Shown here: one piece after another, positions 49,611-59,600 of the stretch | Numbering within the stretch: the first letter of the stretch is position 1 | Layout: every line of letters starts with the position of its first letter | Origin: Allium sativum | Lineage: Eukaryota; Streptophyta; Magnoliopsida; Asparagales; Amaryllidaceae | Direction of reading: 5' to 3' | DNA: 64,000 nucleotides | Assembly: GCA_030737875.1 (NCBI GenBank) | Contig: CM060909.1 | Coordinates: forward strand, 392,779,565-392,843,564 | Notes under the pieces: model-generated | Databases searched by the model: none | Seen by the model: only the letters and a program-made list of their open reading frames with translations | What the model was told of the DNA's origin: nothing | Made by a program: the position numbers and the translations under genes

Positions 49611-49628
49611 TATAAATATATATATATA
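49611..49628 (+). promoter_or_regulatory. E4 5' LTR TATA region
   Basis: TATAAATATATATATATA, 890 bp into the LTR and just ahead of the leader. The 3' LTR copy is at 57536-57553. Confidence 0.45.
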
Positions 49629-49679
49629 GGGTATAACCCTAAAAATAAGTCAAACCCCTATTGTTTTCAAACCATGGTC

Positions 49680-50045
49680 AACTGTTAGAAAAAACCCACC
49701 GTCGGTCCCTTTTACTCACTCCCCAAATCGAGATTAGCCGCCCCACTTCAAATTGACTCCTCCCCTTTACTTCGAATCGATCGAGCCAGGCACTGCTCCA
49801 GCCGCCGCCATCTCTCTGCTGCTGGCCACTGGCGCTCGTCACCACCGTAAGCTGCGCTTCCAGGCTACAGTTATTCATGAAGGCGGCGATGGGTTTGGGT
49901 CTTCTGGCGACGAACGGAGGGACGTTGGAGCGAACGGTTTCAGGCGAGGGTTCTGGGGGGTGGGCCGCTTCTTCTGTTGACCGTCGATGATGCTCCGGTG
50001 GTGTCAGGCGTTGGGAGCGGGCGGATGTATTTAATGAAGGTAACG
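49680..50045 (+). other. E4 leader block, GC-rich, with donor-like end
   Basis: GC-rich stretch after the TATA region, ending ATGAAG then GTAACGGTGAGC, which offers two possible splice donors. Frames 49753-49980 and 49977-50162 recur in the 3' LTR but have no known domain. It is unlike the E3 leader while the flanks match, so the block seems exchanged or captured. Confidence 0.5.
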
Positions 50046-50185
50046 GTGAGCATTCTCTTTGATTTTTCTTTCTTTTATTTAAATCAAATTGTTTTTAAAA
50101 CTGAAACCAAAATGTTTTTCTTTAAAACTGAAATTAGCACTAAGTTTTTCTTAAATATATAAAGATGTAAGATTAGCGTTGTCTT

Positions 50186-50336
50186 GAAAATATAATTTTG
50201 TTTTAGAAATGAAAATATAATTTTGTTTTAGAAATGAAAATATAATTTTGTTTTAGAAATGAAAATATAATTTTGTTTTAGAAATGAAAATATAATTTTG
50301 TTTTAGAAATGAAAATATAATTTTGTTTTTAGAAAT
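50186..50336 (+). repeat. 25-bp tandem repeat, six units
   Basis: Units start at 50186 and repeat every 25 bp, with core GAAAATATAATTTTG. The 3' LTR has the same six (58112-58262). Confidence 0.85.
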
Positions 50337-50472
50337 AAAATATATACATTGTTTTTAGAAATAGGATTAATGTGTTTTTAAAATAGGAGAATAAAAATAG
50401 TTCGAATAAAAAAAAATATGATTTTTATTTATGGAGAGTAATAAAAATATAATCTTTATTAAGCGAAGAGAA

Positions 50473-50620
50473 ATATGATTTTTATATATTGAAAAGCAAA
50501 GTAAAAATTCGATTTTTATATATTGAATAGCAAAGTAAAAATTCGATTTTTATATATTGAAAAGCAAAGTAAAAATTCGATTTTTATATATTGAATGGCA
50601 AAGTAAAAATGTGATTTTTA
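50473..50620 (+). repeat. 34-bp tandem repeat with AT palindromes
   Basis: About four units, each with AAAAATTCGATTTTTATA then ATTGAAAAGCAAAGT. Same position as the AT palindromic array of E3. Confidence 0.7.
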
Positions 50621-50713
50621 CATATGTAGTGGCTACGGGCAACGAAAGTGATAAAAAGGCGAGAACGATGAAGATTTCTCTAAATGAAGTGCCATGAAGT
50701 TGGATAGCTATCT

Positions 50714-50728
50714 GTGAGAATTTCTCAC
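50714..50728. repeat. GTGAGAATTTCTCAC palindrome, E4 5' LTR
   Basis: 7+1+7 palindrome followed by a pyrimidine-rich run ending TTTTCTAG. The copy in the 3' LTR is at 58639-58653. Confidence 0.65.
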
Positions 50729-51481
50729 CTTTCAATTTCTTTTTCTAGTTATATATATATTAGGATGCAGACGGTGTTTAGTAGCACCCGACACAATCGT
50801 CCACAGACCATGGACTTGTTTGTTTGATTGCAAAATTAGTTAGATCATTTGATTGAAATTGAACTGTTTGGTGAAATGAATTGATTTGATTGATGTGTGA
50901 ATGGCGTGGGCCTTCACTAGACCGGGGATAAGGCTAGGCCTCGTCCCATTTCTAGTATCGTGCCGTTATGCCGCCAAAATTTTCTAAAATATGTTAGAAA
51001 AATAAAAATATCATTTTATTTAATAAATGAACCGAATAGAATATTCATAGGTTGAATAAAATGTTTTATCGTTAAAAATATAATTTTTAACGTGAATGTG
51101 AATAAATAAATATTCATTTACAAACCGGACGGTTTGTTTATGTACACCTATTTGAATGACATTGATTGGGACGATAAATTTTACACATCGCCCAACTGCA
51201 CAACTAAAATCTGTGTTTGTTGATTTGAAACCCCACACGGGTGTTGGGATGAAATTTGAAGTTCACTCATCCTGATTTATTAAATATGTCGATCGATCGA
51301 TTGACAGGCTGTTATAAGCGTTAGATATCTATATTTGATGCTTATACAGTGTAGTGCACTTTGGTTGATGGTTGATTATTTTTCAATGCTATTATATACA
51401 TGTGTTGTATGGAATCCATATAATTAACTTTATATGGTAATTGATTGGGCCTCATTCCAATTTAGAAAATAAAGAATAATA

Positions 51482-52034
51482 TAAAATAAAGGTTCATGTG
51501 TTGACAGTACTCATCCATTGAGATTGGTCATGTGTTGAACGAAATATTTTAGTAATAAAATTTACATCTTTATCAATATAAAATAAAGGTTCATGTGTTG
51601 ACAGTTTCATCCATTGAGATTGGTCATGTGTTGAACAAAATATTTTAGTAATAAAATTTACATCTTTATCAATATAAAATAAAGGTTCATGTGTTGACAG
51701 TTTCATCCATTGAGATTGGTCATGTGTTGAACAAAATATTTTAGTAATAAAATTTACATCTTTATCAATATAAAATAAAGGTTCATGTGTTGATAGTTTC
51801 ATCCATTGAGATTGGTCATGTGTTGAACAAAATATTTTAGTAATAAAATTTACATCTTTATCAATATAAAATAAAGGTTCATGTGTTGATAGTTTCATCC
51901 ATTGAGATTGGTCATGTGTTGAACGAAATATTTTAGTAATAAAATTTACATGTTTATCAATATAAAATAAAGGTTCATGTGTTGACAGTACTCATCCATT
52001 GAGATTGGTCATGTGTTGAACGAAATATTTTAAT
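51482..52034 (+). repeat. 96-bp tandem repeat, about six units
   Basis: GGTTCATGTG recurs at 51491, 51588, 51684, 51780, 51876 and 51972. Units are nearly identical. Because 96 is a multiple of 3 the minus strand stays open for 134 codons, which is a by-product. The 3' LTR has five units (59407-59865). Confidence 0.9.
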
Positions 52035-52166
52035 AATAACAACTATTTTGAAAAAGAAATATTTGAAATAGTATATTTGAAAATAGAAATTTATGAAGCC
52101 GTGTTGATTAGATTGACGCCATTTTGACGTGAACGATATTTATATCGATTTTATTCATTTTGAAAT

Positions 52167-52342
52167 GAATTGAATTGAAAACGATTTCGAAATGAATTGA
52201 ATTGAAAACGATTTCGAAATGAATTGAATTGAAAACGATTTCGAAATGAATTGAATTGAAAACGATTTCGAAATGAATTGAATTGAAAACGATTTCGAAA
52301 TAAATTGAATTGAAAACGATTTCGAAATGAATTGAATTGAAA
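52167..52342 (+). repeat. 27-bp tandem repeat, about seven units
   Basis: Core GAATTGAATTGAAAACGATT at 52167 and every 27 bp. Copy at 59996-60165 in the 3' LTR. Open frames on the minus strand are by-products. Confidence 0.85.
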
Positions 52343-54429
52343 CGAATTCAAATTGAATTGAAAGCGAATTGAAATGAATTCAAATTGAATTGAAATTTGA
52401 ATTGAATAGAAATGAATTTTAAAACGAATTTATAAAAGAAGAATTCAATTTTGATTTGAATTGAAAAGGAAGTTGAAATTGCTTTTGAAACGAATTTAAA
52501 ACTATTTATATAATTCGTTTTAAATAGAAATCGACGAAATATATATTATATATATAATATAATGGCCTGAATAGAACGCGCCGCGCCGCGGCAATTCGCG
52601 AATTTCGACCATTGATTTCAAACGGACATTACGGGAGATCCGACCGTCGGATTCTCCTAAAACCGGAACCGTTGGGTTCGTATCGAAAAGAGCTTTCTAA
52701 CGAATGTGATAAATTAGAAATCTAACGGTTGGATTTGGAATTATGTCCAAATCAAATTTGAAAAAGGTCGCTATACGTGCAGTTCGATGGCCATTGGTGG
52801 AAATCGACTGTACGGGCCTTGATAAAATTATTAAAAATAGTAATAATTTGTGTAAAATCATAAGAAATGATTTAGAAAGAATTGAGATGAAAAACTCCAT
52901 ATTTGAAAAGATAAAAATAGATTTTTATCGAAATGAACTAGTTTTGAACTAGAATTATAATTCTATTTATTTTTAAATAAGTAAATTGAAATTGAAAAAG
53001 GGTTTTAAAAATAACCAAAATTTCCAATGATTGCATTGGAATGGATTTGAATCGAAATTGTCTTCGGAATATTTCGATGTTGGAATTCATGATTATACAG
53101 ATGCTGTTAGGGAAATTTGAAAGATATATATTTATATCGTTATTTCCAACACGACATTTGTTAATCGTAGAATTTGATATTGAATATAAGCCGATATATT
53201 TTCTATTCAGAGCCTTGTATTGAATATCAAATGTGATTTGGGTTTGTCGTGAATGGTGTCTTCACTAACACTGTCCTTGAACCCAGTTGAGAAAAGATTA
53301 AATCTTTTTATTTAGATTTAATAAAGTGTACCAATTAAATAATATTTAATTGGAATTGAATTGATATTGATTTTTGGGTTTATCGTGAACAGTGTTTTAA
53401 ATAACACTCGTTCTTTAACCCGATAATTAATGGAATGTGACTTTGGGTTTGTCGTGAACCGTGTTTTAAATGACACGGATTCTTTAACCCAGTTAACGAT
53501 TAAAACTAAGTGGAGTTTTAATGAATCTTTAATTAGATTGAAAAGATCGAGAATGGAGTATCCCCAGTTTTGCTCCAGGCGATAGTTAAATCTTTAATTA
53601 GATTTGAACGTGAAATGGTAATTGAATTTACCGATAACACCGTGGTGTTAGATATGAAGTATTACCAGTTTTACTTCATGGGATGAATAGGTTGGGATTG
53701 GGAAATTAAAATCAATGATTACTTCGGTAAGGTTCGCTAATTCCGGCTAGTTGAATCGAAATTCAAAGGAAGATTAGAGAATAAATTCAGGAATTTATCT
53801 TGGATAAAATTAATGGGAACCTTTCCCTATGAATGTGAAATCAGAAACTAACTGTCGGTTAGCTAAGCAGAACGGTTTTCTGGATATTGATCTGATGTTG
53901 GTTTCGGCCTTCGGGGTTAATATTTGGGGAATTATTCTCTTGATTAATTTACGGTTAGTGACTGATGAATTGGAATGAGGCGTATGTTGTGTTTGTGTAA
54001 CACTTATTTAAAATATACGCGAGTTATTCGGAAAGACCGGGTTTATCCCATTCTGGATAACTGATACGACGATTAGTCGAAGATGAAGACGACGGTCGAA
54101 GACCGGAGGTCTTCATGTTGTTTGGGTAATTACTGATGATCTTGATTGGGCTGTACACCCAAGAAGATGGAAACAGTTGGTGATCGTCCAGACGTACTTG
54201 GAGATCGATGGATATGCGGGGTACTAGGTGCCTCCGGTTTCGTTCAGACCCAGAACGGACTTGTAAATGGACTGTGTGTCTGACATCGGATTTCATTCTG
54301 TGTGACTGATATCAGTTGCATAGGATGGTTTGCCTGTGTGGCATGCCTAAGTGGCAAATGATCAAGGCTTCTGTTGAAAAGCAAAGTCTTGTGGTTGATG
54401 ATCAAAGCACGGCCTTTGTGGCATAGCTT

Positions 54430-54790
54430 TGTGTAACGTTGAATCGCGAGCCTCACACCCCGGTATGAACCAGAAACGGGAGAAAGGACCTCAGGGAGGG
54501 CCTATGTTTCCTCCTAGCTAAAAGTGGCGTCAGTGGTTTAACACGCCCTGACGAGTTTGACTTATGTGGTTGTTGCTGTTGCGAGGCGCCTCGGTTAGAT
54601 CGGACGATCCGGGTCCGATGGAGTCACTTGTTGGCTCGCTTACGCCCCAAAGGGCGGCGAAACGTAGTGCTCAGGCATTTTTAATCCACTCCGTGTGGAC
54701 CGGCCCTGTCGCTCCAAGGGTCGATGCGTTCTGATCCTGAGACTCGGGCTAGGCAGTCTCGAATTCGGTAAGGACTATCTTTTGCCTTGG
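54430..54790 (+). other. GC-rich block near the 3' end of E4 LTR
   Basis: A GC-rich island, copied at about 62284-62640. The E3 LTR has a related island (29870-30220 and 37310-37690). It includes GAGGCGCCTCGG and GCCCCAAAGGGCGGC, which could fold. It should lie in the transcribed LTR ahead of the AATAAA at about 55158. Role unknown. Confidence 0.4.
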
Positions 54791-55551
54791 TTCATGACGG
54801 AAATCCAATTTCCAAATACGTGATCTTGCGGTTTTGATTGTAAACTTATATACGGCGACATAGTGTTATGGGGCATTCATGCCGCCTATGATTGATACTT
54901 ATGATTTGAAGTTGTTTTATACACTATGCACTTATAGTAGTACCAAATGATTTGTTTTAAACGTACTAAGCATGTTTGGCTATTATAAGGGAAAACCCTA
55001 TCCTCGGCTGCGTTGCATTGTGTGATGGGACCTGGGTCTTATAATAGCTTCATTTTTCTTTATTTAGCATTGCGCTGTTGTTTTATGCACTGGTATTCTT
55101 GGGAGGAAACCCGTTCCGTGTTATACGGCGTGGTCCCTTGATTTACCTAACTTTGAAAATAAAGATTAATAACTGTTTTAGTTCTCACACCAGTCACATG
55201 ACTGACCTGGAGTTTATTGTTTTGACCTAAACTCTGGGTGCCCTTATTTCGACACGGGCAGCTAGTAGTTTTGGTTTTGCAGATTTATATTCACAGGATC
55301 CTGGTTTACAGCTGGAACGATATCCGGAAAGCTTTGTATCCGTATATCTCCTTCTAGTTGTGTATTGTATTATTTTCCACTGCTATGTATTTAAATGAAA
55401 TTTAAATCTCTGATATTTCTGTGTAATATTCATTTTTACTCTGTATATTCTTGTAATCTGATGTATTGTTGTAATATACAATGAAATGTTCTTCCGTCTG
55501 CGTTCTATGTTGTGGCTTGTTCTCAAACGATAGGGCGTTTCGAACGGTCTG

Positions 55552-55602
55552 GGTCGGTTTAGCGACTGGGTCGGTTTAGCGACTGGGTCGGTTTAGCGAC
55601 TG
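55552..55602 (+). repeat. 17-bp triplication near E4 5' LTR end
   Basis: GGTCGGTTTAGCGACTG three times in a row. The 3' LTR has one copy (about 63406). The difference arose after insertion, since the LTRs are alike when formed. Confidence 0.85.
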
Positions 55603-55636
55603 GTTCGGACTGAGCGAAATTCCTTGCCGTCACAGT

Positions 55637-55648
55637 TGGTATCAGAGC
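55637..55648 (+). promoter_or_regulatory. E4 primer binding site, initiator Met tRNA type
   Basis: TGGTATCAGAGC, two bases after the 5' LTR. Confidence 0.88.
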
Positions 55649-55863
55649 TTTGGTTTACAAAGCTTAGAGAACAAGGCACATTAGAACCGTACGAAAGAAT
55701 TCATCAGATATTGGATTAGTAATATCCAATTAGAATGACTCGTTAGAGATAGGATCAGTAGTATCCTAGAACGAGTGTGAAGAGTATATTTTTCAAATGA
55801 AAACAATTTTGTTTTGAAAATTTAAATCAATTATTCGTATTTGATTATTTATTTATATTGAAT

Positions 55864-56058
55864 ATGGACAATCCAATATATAAAGGTTTTGTATATACGC
55901 GTCATGAACGTATATTCGAAGTTTTAATATACTGGATAGATATAGGATTACACTGTAGTCGCCCGGAGATGGTATTGATGATAGCGATCGCATCATCAAT
56001 ATTTATGTTCGTGTTTCGAAGGTGTGATTTTCTATATATTTCCATTAGATTGGTGTGA
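55864..56058 (+). other. Open frame of unknown status in E4 internal region
   Basis: 64 codons from ATG. It aligns with 36088-36303 of E3. An extra T near the end shifts the last residues relative to E3. No known domain; the middle is hydrophobic. It could be a remnant of a longer gene or chance. Confidence 0.25.
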
Positions 56059-56632
56059 GAACCAAAACTAATATAGTTAGAACACATTGTTGGGAATTGG
56101 CATCAAAAACATGATTTTTGCATATATATCAAAATTATGAATTTGAAACTCTAATTCACTAATTGATTGATGTTTGTGTTGTTTGTTTATTTGTTTGATA
56201 ATTTTGAACCATTATGCCTAATTGAATCAAATATTGAATTATATTGAAAATTGGTCGCATTTGTTGGCATATACATATACTTACATTGAACAGGTCATAG
56301 CAAGGAGGCTAGAGCCGAAGAATAAAATTTGTTTGCCCGACAAATAGGTACATGTTTACTACATAATTTACTGTTTTGTTTGGGTGATGATGATTTTATG
56401 AGCCTATTGGCTAGCCGCTTGGCTTTTTCTTTTTCTTTTTGAGATCAGAAGGACCGGGGAAGCTATTTGAAATTCCCCGATGCTCCCGGTGCAGGGGAGG
56501 TTATGGCGAAATTTTTGAAATTTTAGGAAATTCTCAGAAACTGAAAAGTTGGAGAATGGAAGCCAGATCGAACGTAGAGTTGATTAATCAAACCACTTTC
56601 GGCTTTGTTCCTTTTCGGGGACGAAAAGTTTT

Positions 56633-56645
56633 AAGTGAGGGAGAT
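56633..56645 (+). promoter_or_regulatory. E4 polypurine tract
   Basis: AAGTGAGGGAGAT directly before the 3' LTR, preceded by GGGGACGAAAAG as in E3. Confidence 0.82.
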
Positions 56646-59600
56646 TGTAACAACCCGAAAATCTGGGCCAGTTTAAAATTTTTATTTTGGCAATTTTAGC
56701 GAATTTTGTTTATTTAAAATGAATTATTTTAAATATTATCGACGAGAAATTTGTTTTGAATATAAATCGAACGTATATATTTATACGCGTCGTCGTTAGA
56801 ATATAAATATTTATATATAATTATAAATAGAATTGAAAATGGCGCGGTAGTTCGATAATTCGATTTCAAACTTCAATTGAATGTACCGGGTGCAAAACAA
56901 TCCGGATTTTAGTGAAACCAAAAACATTAGGATCTAATTGATGATATCTTTCCAACGAATCCGAAAAATCAATATTTCATAGCGGGAATCAAAAGATATG
57001 TCCAGTTGAAAATTCTGAATAGTCGGTATGGAATTCAGGCCCTTAAAAATGGGAATTTTGCAAATGACCTCGGATTTCGACGAAACCAGTTTTGTTGGAT
57101 CCGCAGTGTCAAGTTATTGCTAGATTCCAAATTTCACAATTTTTCGAATCAATATGTGAGTGTGGCAAAGGAAAACACGTTTGACCAGTTTCAGTTGATT
57201 TTAATCGACTGGAAAATGGCCATTTTTCAAACGGTCTCAGAATTCGATGAAATTAGTTTTGTTAGGACCGTATCGTCAATACGAAGCTAGAAAATATTTT
57301 TCTGGGATTTTTAGGGTTCGTATGTGGCCCCGATAAATTGAAATGTACGTTTAAAATTCAATATAATTATTTAATTGTAAATTTGATGGAAACTGATCGA
57401 AACAGCCGAATCAGCTGACGATACATATCCCATTGTGTTCGGAATGGGGGTAGTTGGCTAGGGGCGACAGTCATTGGGTTTGATTTAGAGATCGGATTAA
57501 TAGACAAAGATTTTTTAAAATAAAGTAGCTAAAAATATAAATATATATATATAGGGTATAACCCTAAAAATAAGTCAAACCCCTATTGTTTTCAAACCAT
57601 GGTCAACTGTTAGAAAAAAACCCACCGTCGGTCCCTTTTACTCACTCCCCAAATCGAGATTAGCCGCCCCACTTCAAATTGACTCCTCCCCTTTACTTCG
57701 AATCGATCGAGCCAGGCACTGCTCCAGCCGTCGTCATCTCTCTGCTGCTTGCCACTGGCGCTCGTCACCACCGTAAGCTGCGCTTCCAGGCTACAGTTAT
57801 TCATGAAGGCGGCGATGGGTTTGGGTCTTCTGGCGATGAACGGAGGGACGTTGGAGCGAACGGTTTCAGGCGAGGGTTCTGGGGGGTGGGCCGCTTCTTC
57901 TGTTGACCGTCGATGATGCTTCGGTGGTGTCAGGCGTTGGGAGCGGGCGGATGTATTTAATGAAGGTAACGGTGAGCATTCTCTTTGATTTTTCTTTCTT
58001 TTATTTAAATCAAATTGTTTTTAAAACTGAAACCAAAATGTTTTTCTTTAAAACTGAAATTAGCACTAAGTTTTTCTTAAATATATAAAGATGTAAGATT
58101 AGCGTTGTCTTGAAAATATAATTTTGTTTTAGAAATGAAAATATAATTTTGTTTTAGAAATGAAAATATAATTTTGTTTTAGAAATGAAAATATAATTTT
58201 GTTTTAGAAATGAAAATATAATTTTGTTTTAGAAATGAAAATATAATTTTGTTTTTAGAAATAAAATATATACATTGTTTTTAGAAATAGGATTAATGTG
58301 TTTTTAAAATAGGAGAATAAAAATAGTTCGAATAAAAAAAATATGATTTTTATTCATGGAGAGTAATAAAAATATAATCTTTATTAAGCGAAGAGAAATA
58401 TGATTTTTATATATTGAAAAGCAAAGTAAAAATTCGATTTTTATATATTGAATAGCAAAGTAAAAATTCGATTTTTATATATTGAAAAGCAAAGTAAAAA
58501 TTCGATTTTTATATATTGAATGGCAAAGTAAAAATGTGATTTTTACATATGTAGTGGCTACGGGCAACGAAAGTGACAAAAAGGCGAGAACGATGAAGAT
58601 TTCTCTAAATGAAGTGCCGTGAAGTTGGATAGCTATCTGTGAGAATTTCTCACCTTTCAGTTTCTTTTTCTAGTTATATATATATTAGGATGCAGACGGT
58701 GTTTAGTAGCACCCGACACAATCGTCCACAGACCATGGACTTGTTTGTTTGATTGCAAAATTAGTTAGATCATTTGATTGAAATTGAACTGTTTGGTGAA
58801 ATGAATTGATTTGATTGATGTGTGAATGGCGTGGGCCTTCACTAGACCGGGGATAAGGCTAGGCCTCGTCCCGTTTCTAGTATCGTGCCGTTATGCCGCC
58901 AAAATTTTCTAAAATATGTTAGAAAAATAAAAATATCATTTTATTTAATAAATGAACCGAATAGAATATTCATAGGTTGAATAAAATGTTTTATCGTTAA
59001 AAATATAATTTTTAACGTGAATGTGAATAAATAAATATTCATTTACAAACCGGACGGTTTGTTTATGTACACCTATTTGAATGACATTGATTGGGACGAT
59101 AAATTTTACACATCGCCCAACTGCACAACTAAAATCTGTGTTTGTTGATTTGAAACCCCACACGGGTGTTGGGATGAAATTTGAAGTTCACTCATCCTGA
59201 TTTATTAAATATGTCGATCGATCGATTGACAGGCTGTTATAAGCGTTAGATATCTATATTTGATGCTTATACAGTGTAGTGCACTTTGGTTGATGGTTGA
59301 TTATTTTTCAATGCTATTATATACATGGGTTGTATGGAATCCATATAATTAACTTTATATGGTAATTGATTGGGCCTCATTCCAATTTAGAAAATAAAGA
59401 ATAATATAAAATAAAGGTTCATGTGTTGACAGTACTCATCCATTGAGATTGGTCATGTGTTGAACGAAATATTTTAGTAATAAAATTTACATCTTTATCA
59501 ATATAAAATAAAGGTTCATGTGTTGACAGTTTCATCCATTGAGATTGGTCATGTGTTGAACAAAATATTTTAGTAATAAAATTTACATCTTTATCAATAT

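Larger units (their letters stand above)
48721..55634 (+). repeat. E4 5' LTR (6914 bp)
   Basis: Order: start TGTAACAACCCG; conserved start block (48890-49100); units 167-168 bp apart (48979, 49147, 49314); TATA (49611-49628); leader (49680-50045); 25-bp repeat (50186-50336); AT palindromic 34-bp repeat (50473-50620); palindrome (50714-50728); 96-bp repeat (51482-52034); 27-bp repeat (52167-52342); second start-block copy (52560-52800); GC-rich block (54430-54790); AATAAA near 55158; 17-bp repeat (55552-55602); end GTCACA. Small frames are by-products of repeats and shared with the 3' LTR. Confidence 0.94.
55635..56645 (+). mobile_element. E4 internal region (1011 bp), non-coding
   Basis: Between the LTRs. 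It has the primer site, an open frame of doubtful status (55864-56058), a TTGCCCGACAAATAGG text shared with E3, and a block near 56440-56530 (CGGTGCAGGGGAGG then TATGGCGAAA) shared with E3 and E5. No Gag or Pol. Confidence 0.9.

Noticed and set aside
50186..50336. CRISPR-like regular array of 25-bp units
   Set aside because: Units are head to tail with no spacers, in a plant LTR. It is an ordinary tandem repeat.
51494..51898. 134-codon open frame with 32-residue repeats (minus strand)
   Set aside because: It is the 96-bp tandem repeat read in a frame that stays open because 96 is a multiple of 3. The copy at 59419-59727 shortens with the repeat number.
52151..52351. Open frame with repeated FNSFRNRFQ-like residues (minus strand), and 59984-60175
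   Set aside because: By-product of the 27-bp repeat, again a multiple of 3.
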